Source of the DNA: Leptoclinus maculatus
Taxonomy: Eukaryota > Chordata > Actinopteri > Perciformes > Stichaeidae
NCBI GenBank assembly: GCA_032191485.1
Contig: JAVDOI010000002.1
Location: 8,857,120 to 8,921,119 of the forward strand
Direction of reading: 5' to 3'
Length of the DNA stretch: 64,000 bases
Shown piece by piece: positions 21,185 to 34,449 of this stretch. The translations under genes and the position numbers were made by a program. Within the stretch, counting starts at the first letter, position 1, and each line of letters opens with the position of its first letter. A model generated the notes under the pieces. It was not told where the DNA came from. It did no database searches and saw nothing but the letters and a program-made list of their open reading frames with translations.

Positions 21185-22385
21185 GGTTGGCCCGAGTGTC
21201 ATATTTCATCCATCTTATTTTCCAGCGACCAGACGTCAGCTGATAGCAGGCTGGGTAGCGGAATAACCGTGCTTAGTTTTGTGCGAGGTGAAACAGAGAG
21301 GTGATTGTTTGTTCTAAACAACAATGGCGGCTCCAGAAGAATTAAGCGTAGATGCTGCAATAGCAGATATTATTCAATATTTCTTAATTGAAAGAATGGC
21401 AAAGAACGAGAACGAAGAAGGCTTTTCTCGATCGAAAAATATGTTTTTGCTCTTCTCTCGGTTTGATTGACGGACGGTTCATCCAATCCCATGCCAGGTA
21501 TTCTTTTGAAAGTGCCGGCCCGTTTCCAATGACGGCTTCTCGGATGGTTCTGTGCAACAAACCATCTTGCGGGTCAGGTTACCAGCACAAATGTAACCTA
21601 TTCCAACCTGTTCTTAACTATCCCTACAGTAACTCTTATCGGCTTAAAATTGACTACAGTATCAATATTCTGTCAAACATATTAGCTAACATTAAAATTG
21701 CAGTGGGAATCAGTCTTCTATTGCATCCATTATGATTTATTTAGTGACTTACAGTAACATTTGAGTCGGTTCTCCTGGGTATACTTTACTACTAATAAAC
21801 TTACCGCATCAGTTCACACTGCTATAAATTGAAATGTGATGATTTCAGGCAGATGTGTAATGTGTTAAATAACTACATTTAATGAAGTGTTTTGACCCGT
21901 TGCCTTCATTAAATGATGAATATTTAAACTTACTGTAGCAGGTTTTAAATTTAACCTCAGATACAAGACTGATGTGAAATCCTACAGCAGCACCAAAAGA
22001 CGACACATTTATCAGTGAAACTGGCAGTGAAGACAGATGTGCTCTGAATGAAGAGTCCCACTGAGTACATTTTAACAGCAGATGACAGGCCGCATGACAA
22101 ATACACATGCAACGTCTGCTCTGCTCCCCTAACCATAAGGCCTGTTAATGTAATAGACATGGCATATCAGTATTTCCTCTTTTCTTTCCCATAGCACCTC
22201 CCCCGCCCTCCCATCCTCCCATCTGCTCACCGGTTCAATCTGGGCCGAGCAACCAAAGAGGAGGTTCAAACCCACAGTAAATACGCTGTGCAGACACAGC
22301 AACGGAGCCTTTTGCAGGACTGAAGGCTGCATTTACACCGTCTGATGAACTCGCTTGTTTACTGCTTACCGCTGCTCAAGTCAAA
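21185..22385. other. No gene recognised; possible repeat around 21.3-21.6 kb
   Basis: From 21324 the plus strand is open as MAAPEELSVDAAIADIIQYF and continues to about 21467, but then stops. 'acggttcatccaatcccatg' and 'aatgacggcttctcgg' that follow resemble phrases recurring in fish DNA transposon leaders, so this may be the 5' end of an unclassified element rather than a host exon. The rest is unassigned. Confidence 0.35.
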
Positions 22386-22389
22386 TATA

Positions 22390-23006
22390 TGGAAGCCATT
22401 CCCGCCAGCAAAAAAAAAAAAAAAGATCACAAAAAAAAAAAAATGTAATTCACAAAAAATAAAAAATAAATAAAAAATCCACCCACAAAATAAATAATAA
22501 TAATTCTAATAATTTTTTTTTTTTTTTATTTAACTTTTTTCCACCAGCAAAAAAAAAAATCCATCTGTTACCATAACACTGACCAGATTTGTCCAGTTGC
22601 TATAGAAAGTCGAAATTATGAGATACTTTAACACAACAGTCATAGAAGCAGCTATGACATATGAATGGATTGTGAGTACATTGAAGACTTCTTTAAAACG
22701 TGGCTTTACAACACATGAAATACAGATGATGATTCACATGGATTGTACTGAGCAAACGCACCCTTGAATAGAATGTTAAGCAAGAAGCAGCTCTGGAGTA
22801 TAAAGAATGAAACCAATGTGGCTGAGGTGGCGACCAATAAACAGCAACTGGAAACATCTTTCTTTTTTTTCTTTTTTTTTTGCTGACAGAGAAAAAGTAA
22901 AAAAAAAAAATATATATATATATATTTTTTTTTTTGTGAATTAATTCTTTTTTTTTTTTTGGTGATCTTATTTATTTATTTTTTTGCTGGCGGGAATGGG
23001 CTTCCA
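22390..23006. mobile_element. 617-bp terminal-inverted-repeat element flanked by TA
   Basis: The left end, TGGAAGCCATTCCCGCCAGC, and the reverse complement of the right end, TGGAAGCCCATTCCCGCCAGC, differ by one base insertion. Similarity continues through A runs, GATCAC and AATTCAC for about 75-80 bases on each side. A TA dinucleotide flanks both ends (22388-22389 and 23007-23008), as expected for a Tc1/mariner-type target duplication. The interior of about 450 bases has no transposase frame, so it is non-autonomous. The A/T runs and a TATATA block inside are unusually long. Confidence 0.75.
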
Positions 23007-23088
23007 TACAAACAGACGCAGCACGTTATCTAAAGTTTGAGTCGTTACAGAGCAGTAAGACACAACTCTAATTCCAAATCCCTGAGAT

Positions 23089-23145
23089 CTGTGATTCTCA
23101 ACCTGGGGGGTCCCCCAGGGGTCACCACATTTTGTAAAAAATAAA
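23089..23145 (+). mobile_element. hAT (Charlie-like) terminal relic
   Basis: GTGATTCTCAACCTGGGG, followed by a GC-rich inverted block (GGGGTCCCCC) and AGGGGTCACC, matches the 'CAGTGGTTCTCAACCTGGGGGTC' style of vertebrate hAT ends. The right limit is unclear and no partner end was found. Confidence 0.5.
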
Positions 23146-23149
23146 CAAC

Positions 23150-24177
23150 ATTAAAAACACACTGTATTTTAGACAGGGTAATGTTTGTTACGTTACACCG
23201 CCTTGTACCAGTGATATTGTTTTGACCAAAAAAAAGACCAAAGTGCTGCGACAGAAGATTATTCAAGGAAAGAGTTGAATGAGTGGGAGGAAGACAGGGA
23301 TGAGGATGAAGAGAGCAGAGGTTTAAGTGATGTCAAGAGAGAGGAGAACATGACGGAGTCTCTCATGGATGAGCAGGAAATGAGCCACACAGAGAAAGAG
23401 ATCTACCGTAGGGAGACAGACGGAGCGATGTGGAAGATGGAGGTTGTGGACAAAGGGGTGTAGACTCTGGTCGGGACATGTCTCCTACTAAAGACTTCCA
23501 AATGAAAAAGGACAGAGGAGTCAACGATGCCCTCATGTGTGTTAACCCGAAATAAGAAAAGTTTATCAACAGATCAAATGTTTAAAAAGAAATACAGATT
23601 TCCTGAGGTCCTTACTGCATTATAATCCATTACATTTTGAATTGTCACCTGGCTGAATTTAGTGTTTTCCTTTTGGGCAGTGAAGTGCCAGCTGATGATG
23701 GTTTTGCACACGCTCTAGTCAGCTGGTAATGGGAGCATGTGAGCTGTTAGAGCGTGACTCAGGACTGAAGTAACACTGAGGCAAAATGAATCCAGGCTTG
23801 TTTCAACAAAAGATCAATCGGGCTCTGACATGTTCAATAAAAAAAAGACTCATGTTGGTATTTTAACCCATTTAATGATCCAACAAATTTCCCAGAGAAG
23901 TGAAATGAAGAGTAGGCAGAGAGCACAGGGAGAGGGAGAAGAGAAGAAGACTGGAGAGGACGGTTCACCAGAGGATGAAAGTAAGACGGGCATTGTTTCA
24001 CGGAGGAAGACCTGACTCCTTTCTCTGTCGGCCACTGTGCTTGCTAGGTCAGTTAAAAATAGTATGAGTCTCTACAATTGAGGCTAATCTTTGCAGATGG
24101 GATGTGTGCAGCGCGGGGGTTGTAACAGCAGGAATGAATGTAGTCTCAGGCCACTGCAACGGAGCGTGTAAACCCGT

Positions 24178-24178
<1 letters not shown>
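23150..24178. other. No gene recognised
   Basis: Two short frames at 23275-23463 and 23830-24015 are rich in glutamate, arginine and lysine because the DNA is purine-rich; they lack domains. Nothing else was seen. Confidence 0.5.

Positions 24179-24212
<34 letters not shown>
24179..24212 (+). repeat. (AC)n microsatellite
   Basis: About 17 perfect AC units. Confidence 0.95.
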
Positions 24213-24215
<3 letters not shown>

Positions 24216-24439
24216 TTTTCCAGACAAGTACTTTTGCATTTCTCTGTCAGTCATTTTGCACTTTAATTCTTATCTCAGCGCGTTCATGCAGGGGTAAATG
24301 AAGTTGCTAAGCAACTTCACTCCACACAGCCATTTTCCTGCCTGTTTCTCCCCCTCAGAAAGATATCCTCCCTCCCTCTGTGTCCCCCTCCTCAATGCTC
24401 TCCAGCTCAGCCAAACACACACTACTTGATATTGAGTGG

Positions 24440-24758
<319 letters not shown>

Positions 24759-24764
24759 CTGCAT

Positions 24765-25165
24765 GGAGCTGACACGTTCAGTTTTAATTGTTTAATAGCA
24801 TGCTTAGTATTCTGAGATGGTGGGCAATTAATGTAATTGGTGTATGCCCGAACACAATGTAAAACCGGATACCACAGCAAGCCTATGACAGGAGGAGGCC
24901 CGTCCGAAATTCTTTAACACTTCCACACAGCAGCGAGCGATAAATTATAGTCCTCCAAATGAAAGGACAAAACACAATGATTGTCTATGTCCTCTAAATC
25001 AAAGCATTGAAACATTCTCTGATCTGACTCCACAAGCAGGTCGACAGCATTCGTCTGTGACTTTCAAAACCGTTACAAATCACTGTTGAAAAAGAAATCA
25101 GTTTAACAACCATCCAAATCTAACTTCCTTTATGTTAAGGCCTTGGAGTTTAACGAGCGTATAGA
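24765..25165. other. No gene recognised
   Basis: AT-rich spacer without a recognisable feature before the hAT insertion. Confidence 0.5.
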
Positions 25166-25167
25166 TC

Positions 25168-25584
25168 AAGGGTCGCCAATAGGCGGACCGCGGTCCGGAT
25201 CCGGACCCAGACGCTGTCCTATCCGGACCCGGACGTATAATTGATGGATAATTGAGAATTGTACATTTTGGCGGAGCGCTTCTGTTTTAACCTGCGCAGC
25301 TTTTCTGGCCTTTACGGCACTCATTCAGCAGTTCAGGAAACACACCGACCAATAATCTCACGTGACGCTACTCAGCCAATCGAATGTTTATTCCAAAATG
25401 CATCGTGAGTCGAGTGAGATTACGCAGACAGGCGGGAGACGGAGCGAGAGCAGTGAGAGAGAAGTCGTGAGAGAAGTGAGTAAATCGGAGAAGCAAGTTA
25501 ACATGGCGTGCTCTAAAAAGAGAAAAGTGGACCTCGAAAACAGAGCTTTAACAAAGAATGGACGGACTCGTATTTGTTCATGGT
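25168..25584 (+). mobile_element. hAT transposon 5' end with broken transposase start
   Basis: It begins CAAGGGTCGCCAATAGGCGG and a GGTCCGGATCCGGACC block, the style of hAT ends tied to GTF2IRD2/ZBED-like transposases. The coding start at 25503 gives MACSKKRKVDLENRA, then the frame shifts by one base; the other frame continues FNKEWTDSYLFMVR, the usual lead into the BED-type zinc finger. The finger itself is missing because the sequence switches to another repeat near 25585. The frameshift appears to be loss of one T in a T run before AACAAAGAATGG. Dead copy. Confidence 0.75.
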
Positions 25585-25589
25585 CCGTG

Positions 25590-25830
25590 TACGCTTTAGT
25601 CATCTGTTTTACCGTTCATTCGATAATACGGAAATACCATGGTATTCTCGTTTTTCGTTTCAAACCAGAAAACGGAAATGGGCGGTCGTATTTCCGTTTT
25701 TGGTTCTGAATTCAAAAACGGAAAAACCACAGAACCAAAGTCAAATAACGAGCCGTATTTCGTTTTTGCAAATCCCTTTTTGTTTTTTCCGTTAAAACGA
25801 GACGCAGAGCACAACAGGTAACCCGGAAAG
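25590..25830. repeat. Hairpin-rich repeat with CCGTTTTT/AAAAACGG motifs
   Basis: TTTCCGTTTTTG at 25691-25702 is the exact reverse complement of CAAAAACGGAAA at 25713-25724, with a 10-base loop. Other CGTTTTT, ACGGAAA and GGTTCTG/CAGAACC words recur through the stretch, giving alternative pairings. It cuts off the hAT coding region. I believe it is a non-autonomous DNA transposon but cannot name the family. Confidence 0.5.
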
Positions 25831-25834
25831 AAGA

Positions 25835-28800
25835 ATATTTCAAAATAAAAGTGAAGGCAATATAATGACTGTATGCAAGAAATTAATAAATAAATAACTC
25901 TGGGCCGATGGGAGTGTGTTAGCAACAGTGGTTGACTACATGCAGTTTAATATTCATTTATCTATAACCTCCTGGTCCATATACAGTAGAAAACTAATCA
26001 TTCTCAATTAATTGGTTAAAGCAGTTTAGTCTTATCTTTTCTGACAGACTTGTTCTTTTAAATGAACACTTTCTTCCCGATGAAGGTTTCTGTCTGGCTT
26101 TTATTGAACAGGACGTCCCTCTAACAATTACTATACTTGCAGTTTCTGCACTTACAACCTGTTTACTATGCCGACTCTGACAATTATGCAAAGTAAAAAC
26201 TTTATTATGCATGTTAAAACTGCTTACATTTCCAGTTTTAACATGTGCAGCAACAACATGGAAACTCTTTGTCTTTACAGTTCTTTTGTATTTGGAGATT
26301 TTATTTCAAGACGCCACAGAAACTTCTCTCGATCGATCTCTCTCCTCTCTCAGAGCGCTTCATTCTTTCAATGTAATGAAAGAAATAACACTACAATTTC
26401 CTGAGCCTCGGTTCTCCTCTGGGAGCCTCTGAGCATGAAATCCCCGACACCTCGAGATGGAAAAAATGAATCTTTTATGTCATGCTATAGAAGCTTGTTG
26501 AAGCGACTATCAATTCATTCAGCTGCCTTCCCTATACGGAGGCACCTGAAGCTCCATATGGACACCATGATGTCTTTACATTATGTAAATATGATGTGAG
26601 CAGCAATGAAGTAATGATAACAGTGTGTTGTTATGCAAAACTGTGTCAGTAATTATGAGCTGTTGGTAGACATGTCGGAGATTTAGACTGACGACTACAA
26701 TCCCCGAAGGCTACGCACCACAATGTTCAAGCTAATTTCTAATTAGCAACCTCGACTGACGGCAAAATAAAAAAACGATTTGGCCCGCTGTCCTTGTAAT
26801 GAATTCAATTACCAACGAATGCAGGGTGGAATTAAAACCACATACCGCCAACCCCTGTGCTGCAGCCGTGTCCCAGAGGGAGGTGGAGGAGCCAGATTAC
26901 CGCATTAAAAGGAGGCTCTTGCCTAATTTATACTTCTGTGGAAAAGCTTGCGCAGAGCCGCAGAGTGACGGCCGCGCAAATCCTGAAAAGTGCGACTATG
27001 CGCCGGGGCAATCCACCAAGTGTGCCCGGCCCGAGCAAGAGACGCCCACACCAGCCCGCACCAAACAAAATACACACTCTCACATTCCTAAATACTGTAA
27101 TGATTTTACAGTATGATATCTCCACTGGTGGTTGTGGCTTCTTGGTCATTTCTTTGACTGGATTAATTACCTCTTCATCTCTCTTGAGAAGAAAATTGCG
27201 ATCCTTTCGAGAGATCGACAGAAACGAGTGTCAGTATGCGTGTGCTCGATTATATATGCTGGCATGTATATTTAAAAGTGTTAAGTGCAGCATTTTCACA
27301 TCAATAAAACATCATCGCCACATTCATTTTGAGGATTACTGCATGCGAAGAAGAACTCCTGCCAAGCAGACTGGCAGCCCTCTACGCTGCATGTTAGATG
27401 ATCTGACGCTGGGTTCGGACCAGGCAGGCAGGGCTCTGAAGGGCTCGATGGCACCAAACTCGGCTGAAACTCTGTCCCGAGATGTTCGTCCTCTCCTGAA
27501 TCCTGAAGTATCTGTAATATGACATTCCTTAACACGCAGGTTGGAGGACACTGAGCATCAACTCCGGTAGTAAACGGTCCTCATACTCACCACCGGCCGG
27601 CTGGTTATGATGTTATTACGTCTTTTAGGCTAAATGACTAAAGCGTGCGGCTCCGGGTTCATGAAACTCATGGGGGGGAAAATGGCGTAAAACAACAAAA
27701 GTGAAGAAGATAAAAAACTTTCCTGAATGTAATGCAAATCTTATAATCTTATAAATCTATATAAATGGTTGTCTGCCTGCTTGACTGCAAACAAACAGCA
27801 ATCATCACTCCGTGCCCTGTGGGCGCGAGTGTGTAATGAGAACAGATCTACAGCAATAACACAAAATCTGTGCGTGAGCACACACAGGGAGCCCCTACAT
27901 GCAGGTTTTCAGCTGCATCTTTTGATGCGTTTGTATTCGTCTTCTATTTATCTCTGAACCAAATGGGGCCATGCAACGACTTTGGGGTGGTGGGAGAGCG
28001 AAGGAGGCAGGAGGGATGCTGGGAGAAAACACGGCATGTCCTCAAAGGGAGTGACGATGTGAATTTCAGCTTGTGATGGGCTGCTGTTGTTGTCGTTTTT
28101 GTCCTTTCTCTGAAGCCACGTCGTACGACCAAGGTCAAACTAACTTGACTCAACCTGGTTAAAATTCCTCTCTGCGCTCCTGTTCGGTTAATGCCTTTCA
28201 GCAAAGACAACATAACGTGGCATCATGGGAACAGTGGTATTCATGGATTTTCACAGCCGCAGGTGAATGCAGCTGTGGGGATGAAAGGGAACAAGGAAAG
28301 GAAAAGATGGAAGTGGAGGAAAAATAATGCTCCCGCAACACCACCGCCACGGAAATCCCACAGGACAGCGGCCCAGGAGAGGAGTGCGAGATTAAGAAGA
28401 TGCCCCTGTGCCTCCACCTACTACAGCTTCAGGCTGAGATAAATGAAGGAGGAAGGAGGAGGAGGAGGACGAAGATGAAGGCTGGAGCAAGATAAAAGCC
28501 AAGGCCCCTCACAGGAAGCTGTGCTATCAGATCAGAAAGTGAGTTAATTTACACCTCAGTAAAGTGTACAGATGGAGGACGATGAATTACTGATGGAGCT
28601 CCACGTCGACAGTCTGAACCTGTGCTCTGCTCCGTGTTGGTTTGCTGGAACGCGAGCGTCGACGCTATGCATCTAATGTAAGCAGCAGAGCATGTCCTGT
28701 GTCAGAGCAGCTTAAATTCAAGCCCGAGGCGATGCAGCAGCTCCACTGGTTTTCGGGGCCGACCAGCAAGCTGACTCGCGCTCTGGGTCTGAATCAGTCA

Positions 28801-29865
28801 CTGCGGAGAGCAAAGGGACGAGAACAAGCAGGGGCTGCAGACCTCGGGGCTCCGACTGGAGGCTAAGAGACTCTTATGTGTGACAACGGTCTCCTAGACG
28901 CACTCATCAAGCAGTTGTGTGAGGGAACTCAGCAGGCCACCTGACACTCCGAACACAGAGACCGGGATGAATTGAAGTCAGTGAAGTGAAAACTACAAGG
29001 CTCACCGACAGCGAAGACGCGCCACAGTCAACGCGGTGCTAGCAGAGCGAAGGCAGAGTTCCTTTACTGTGCAGGTCTTTGGTGACAAAACAGCCCAGAC
29101 TGTTGAAGCCTTCAAAGGCTCCTCCATGTGATGATAAGCTCCGCAAAGCCGGGGATAAACAAGGTTACATCACAGACGCATTCAACAAGCGCCGGAGGGG
29201 ATTTCAGGGGTAAACCCATGTCGAACGACTGAACATTTCATGCCACCACTCGAGGCTCATGAATGAGACTTTTAATTAATGCATTCAAATTGTTTCGGGG
29301 TGACACGCAGGTGTGAGGTTGTGTGATCTGACATCATTGACAGCACCGAGAGAGGAGCCGCAGAAATATACAAGCCAATTATTACATTGCAGAAACGCAC
29401 GTCATGAACCTCAAACAACAAAAGAGACTCCAACACAAACAAGAGAACGGGTTGATTATCATTGCCTTGCCAAACAGCTCATGGGAGCATTGTTTGTCAG
29501 TGACTCCCATAACCTATATAACCGTTACAACAATAATTCATATTCAATATCTGCTGCCTGTGTGGTTTACATTTGTTTAGGTCTAGGCAACTAAAACGAT
29601 CAAACACTGGCCCTGACTTATTCGAGGCTCACTTTTTAGATTAAATTGTCTGTTTGGATACTAAATAGTTCGAGCTCCATAAATAATGTCGACATTCACA
29701 TTCTAAATAAACAGTTGAATGTTACGCAGGTTTGTTTTTTCTCGCATGTCAATTCATTGTGTTTCTGCAGAGTGGCAGCTACAGATTAGGATACACTAAC
29801 AGTATTAGTATTATACTACTTGTAGGATAGATTCCAGTGGTGGCTGCGTAGGATCGTTTCAAACT
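25835..29865. other. No gene recognised
   Basis: The longest non-microsatellite open frame of the window lies here (26857-27522 plus, 221 codons), but it overlaps other open frames, mixes unrelated composition and shows no domain. Around 26930-27010, 'tttatacttctgtgg' and GC-rich 'gcgcagagccgcag' recall Harbinger-type MITEs, weakly. The GC-rich patch at 28.3-29.2 kb has short frames without recognised products. Confidence 0.4.
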
Positions 29866-29950
29866 TGTGTGAAACCAAGATGGCGGCGGCCAAAATCCCG
29901 AACTCGAGGCTTCAAAATCCCACTTCTTAGATACAGTCTATGATTAAAAC
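29866..29950 (+). repeat. Fish interspersed repeat fragment
   Basis: 'gaaaccaagatggcggcggc', 'caaaat', 'gaactcgaggcttcaaaa' and 'cttcttagatacagtctatg' follow the consensus of a common fish repeat ('ccaagatggcgacggcc..aactcgaggcttcaaaac..cacttcttatatacagtctatg'). The middle segment is deleted. The same phrase (tagacttctatacaatc), reversed, starts the repeat at 51.9 kb. Confidence 0.55.
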
Positions 29951-29954
29951 ACAG

Positions 29955-31638
29955 AGGCCTGGTCCACGTGAAAGAGCAGAAAATATGTTGACTGTACCCA
30001 GTGTTGTGTTGGTCACACAATAGAATGATTTATTGTTTGTGTGAATAATACAGAAGAAAATGATTTATTTTTAAATCACATACTAGCAATCGCAAAATTG
30101 GTCTGAAAAGTCCCAATTTGATGATTTAGACATATCCCTTTTAAACCTCAAGTATTTATTCAGCCTCAGTCTTGTAAACAATTTTTTCTTAAAGTAACTT
30201 TTAAAACATAACCTAGTAAAGGTGACAAAATAACTGTCATAGTACTGTGTCCATCATTAGCAAACACGAGCATGTGTACTTCGGTGGCCGCCCCACCGTT
30301 TTGCAAAACCTATTCCGGAGAATACAGACCATTGAGCTGCCAGTCAAGTAAAAAACGACATCATCAATGCCCCAAAAAAAGGTGACGTCGCTTTTTCACA
30401 AAGTTTGTGGCAAGACATTCTGACCTCAGACCAGACACACTCCAGTTACTGTGTTAATTAATGTTCCTCAGGCAACTTAAAGCCCCACTTACTTTCAGAG
30501 CTCAGAGGTCTGCAGATTTCTCCACAGCTGATGACAGAAGATGTCAATGACTTAATTAACAGTCTTCCTGTGCAGAATAAATCTATTATAATAACAAATA
30601 AGTTAATTTCTGTGGTTGTATGAGAACCACTTCCTGTCAATCACAACCCCGTAAAGGCCAAAAGAAAAAAGCAAAGCACGCTAATGAGAACATAAAGCTT
30701 ACAAAATGACTTAATAATGTTCACTTTCTTTACTACTAGGAGTAACTTAATATGTCATGTAGCTTGTGAAATATTTAAGGTAAAAAGCATGTTAAATTAA
30801 AGAATTGCAATAATCTCACATTGGTATTACAACTGAAAAGCTCCACACAAAGACAGTAATGAGTACAGAAAAGAATGAAAACAAGTCGGTGCTTCTAACT
30901 GAAGATATTTCACAGATTAATTTCCAGGAATATTGATTGACTCAGAATCATAAAAAGACTCAGTCACCAGGCAACACCACAGCGGCTCACTGAATAAACT
31001 TCAGCTTTACTTTGACTGCTTCTTCTCTATCGTGGACATGATGGTTTCCTACAGAGGCTGATAACTATAAATGAGTGGGAGTGACCGAGAAAAAGTCAAA
31101 CCGGGAGAGAGAAAAAGACAAATTTGACAGCAGTGCCGGGGCTAATAACTCAAGTAGCGCAGCACTCATTACTCATCCCAAATTTCAACAGTTATGTTAT
31201 TACTTTTCTTATTACCCCCCTGGAGTAATAATTTGTCACTCTGCTAAAATTACTTGCACTTAAAATCCAAAGCCTGGTAATTGCATTCTCTCAAACCTTC
31301 AGTCTTGTGAGTGGTCACGGCAGCCAAACAATAAAAGATGTCCCCCCTTTACATTTAGAAAGAATAATTCCACCTTGTAACTAAAGCTCTTTCTCATTTA
31401 GGATCGTTTAGATTGAGCTGATGGCAAAGTACAAGAGGACAAACCAGTGGATGCAACTGGTTTATAAATATTCAGTTTAGGAGTATGAGAATTAGGGAGT
31501 TAGATCATCCAGGTGTCGGATCAGAGTCGACAAACTTCTTTGCGACTGCTGTTCAGATTTTTCGATACATATTAATATGGAATATTTGAAATGTTTGCCA
31601 GCTGAGCTTTCTGCTCTCTCTTCTGTCTGACAGCGAGT
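29955..31638. other. No gene recognised
   Basis: No domain, repeat family or RNA gene seen. AT-rich and low in simple repeats. Confidence 0.5.
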
Positions 31639-31663
31639 TCACACACACACACACACACACACT

Positions 31664-31694
<31 letters not shown>

Positions 31695-31697
31695 ACC
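31639..31697 (+). repeat. (AC)n microsatellite with TC interruptions
   Basis: Three AC blocks separated by single TC units. Confidence 0.95.
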
Positions 31698-31699
31698 GC

Positions 31700-34370
31700 T
31701 GCAGCAAAGCCCCGCCTCCTCTCACTCACTCACAGTGCTCGTCTTTTTGTCACTTGAGTATAATAATAGAAAGGAGTCGTTGGTTTTAGTGTTGCAGCAT
31801 ACTGTCATGCTGAAATCTTTCCCCCCCCTCTATTTTTATTATCTGAACACAATTAACAGTAAACAATAAATAAATAATCCCGTTTCTCTTTTAATGACTG
31901 TGTGTAGATATTGACACACACAATGAGGGAGGAAGTTATGGTTATTCAGTAATTATGGTACTTAAGATTGTTTTGCTTTTGTCACTGTTTAGCTGTGACA
32001 CATCTTTTAGCATTCATCATGAACACGAGCAGCATGGATGATGAACTCCACTGTCATGTTTATGGGGAAAGATAACGAGGAGAAAATCAAATCAAATCCC
32101 TTCACACAAAAACACAAATAAGTAACAGTGGGGACAAAAATGTAATCAAATTAAATATGTCAATAAAAAAGGTAATAACTAAATTAAAAATAAAGACGGG
32201 GAGAGAGAGGGGGCAAGAAAAAAGGAAAGAGAGAAGAAATCAGCGTCAGTATCTGTTTGGGTGCATTTCAGCCGAGCTTTCCTGGACAGGTTTGGATTAG
32301 TGTTATTGATTCTTTATGTACGCACTCCCACACACACACATACACTCCCACACACACACACACATACACTCCCACACACACACACACACACATACATGTT
32401 ATATTGAGTTGCAGCATTGGCTCAACGGCAGCATGAGAGAACTGAGAATTGTTAAATATATGTTATTGAACAGTTCCAACTGTTGTTTTTTTACAGAGTG
32501 AATGTTGTTGATGTGATGACCCATGTTGATTTTCCTACTTTTCCAGTTTAGTAGTAGTATTGTTTTCATGCTGATAGTTAGGGCAACAAGTAGGGGGATT
32601 TGTGTTGAGTATATCCAGATTGCCGAGTATGCAAACAGAAGGGAATCATGGAATAATACAGCCGAGGAAGAGGGATGATCTGATGGGTACTTCTTCCCAG
32701 ATATGTTGCATTGACCGGAGCCAGAGTGTGTGCAGGCCGTCGTCAGCTGTGTTGAGTGTACATCGAGTGCGTGTGTCTGATCCCTTGTGTTAGGAGTGTT
32801 CTATGAATGATCTTGTATTGTATCAGTCTTACATTAGTATTGATAAAGTCAGTGACAGATATGATTTTATACAGTTTTGAGTAGTTTGGTTGATTTTGCA
32901 ATTGTATTGATCGTGTCCAACAGTGGTTGTTCTCGGGGTGCGCTAGAGATATCTATTTTTGCCTTGATTGGTTTTAATTGGCTGCATTGTATTTATTGTT
33001 GTTTCTCAATGCCATATGTCAATAAGCTGTTGGAATGAGGTGTGTAATCCCCTTTTCTTTCCATTTGGTGCATATTAGAGGTCATCTATTTGCAGTGAAG
33101 TCTGGATTGTTTGTACGGGAGATGACAGTTTAAGTTGTATTTTATTGACTTTCCACCAAGCTGTCAGAGTGTGGTCCTTTGTCTATCATTCTGCCAGTGG
33201 CAGGAATTACAAAATCAAATTTGACTTGTGCTTTTTGTATACTGAGTCTCACTGGCAGGTGCACTGATATGCTTTGGTACTTTTGTAGTTCCTCCTAGCT
33301 GAGCCAACTACACTAAGAGACACCAAGTAATTCAAAAAGTCCTCATTTGTGATTTCAGGTCATTTTCACATGTCATCCTTGTGCATTATTATGCTGTTAT
33401 ATTACCATTACATCAGCAGTATAAAGTGGTCTTAAAATTCCATCGTTGGCTCAAAGAACAGAATTGCTCCTCTTACCCGTCGACTCTTAATGAGAAGCAT
33501 CTACGTGTTGAGTCGCACTGACAGTAGCTTCAGAATGACTGAAAAGACTTTAAAAGTAGAAGTAGATTGGAATTAATAAAAGATTTTAAAATAAGTGAAT
33601 GTGCCTTTATCGCCCCTATCAATGTGTTTTTATTAGCCACCCCCCCTTTAATTGTCCATGCTGGACAATATTTGAAAACCAGTTCTTAATTGAGATCCAA
33701 TGAGCTGTATAAGTTCATCTTTCTACGGTCAGTGTCAGGCAAAGAGAACAGCAGAACAAGAAAAGGCCACGTTTCTAAATTGGAATCGCGTCGCAATTAC
33801 ATATTTCTAGATGCACATCCATAAATTACACACTTTACAAGGCAGCCACAGAATAACCTTTCCAAGCCATTTAACAATAGTGTTACTGAAAGAGGAAGAG
33901 ATATTTATTCCAGTACTTTGACAGTCCTGTTTGATCGTGCATACTTTCCCCTCCATGCTCCCGACTTAATTCTCACTTCTTTGCGTTTAGATGAAGTTAG
34001 GATTTCATCAGTACTTTTTAAGGCCCAATCATGCTCAATGAGAAGAGGAAGTATGGCAAAGGGGGCTCCTGTGGATTCCAGCTGTGCCTGTATTAGATTA
34101 AAAATGGGTTAAAGCATCTCTACATTGACTCCGTCCCAGCAGCCAGAGGATTTAAGACTTTCTATACCGGCGGGCAGAAGGAGCAGGATCCCCGGGGTGC
34201 CAGACACCCGCAGTCAGCAGCAAGCAACTGTTATTAAGGCTCCAGCAAATCAACTTTTACGATTTCAATGCAGAGCACTTATTGCTTATTGATAGATCAC
34301 AGCTGCAGAGAGGCCCTCATCTTTATTAATGGATGCAGAGATCGATCTGGTCATTGATAGAGGGAAAGAC

Positions 34371-34372
<2 letters not shown>
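31700..34372. other. No gene recognised apart from one simple repeat
   Basis: Contains the compound CA repeat at 32.32-32.40 kb. The T/G-rich region 32.4-33.3 kb shows no coding pattern on either strand. Confidence 0.5.
32322..32396 (+). repeat. Compound (CA)n / ACTCCC minisatellite
   Basis: Three units, each CACTCCC followed by a CA run and ATA; the CA run grows from unit to unit. Looks like a minisatellite formed by duplication of a CA tract with its flank. Confidence 0.9.

Positions 34373-34444
<72 letters not shown>
34373..34444 (+). repeat. (GT)36 microsatellite
   Basis: Seventy-two bases of uninterrupted GT. Confidence 0.97.
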
Positions 34445-34445
<1 letters not shown>

Positions 34446-34449
34446 TGAT

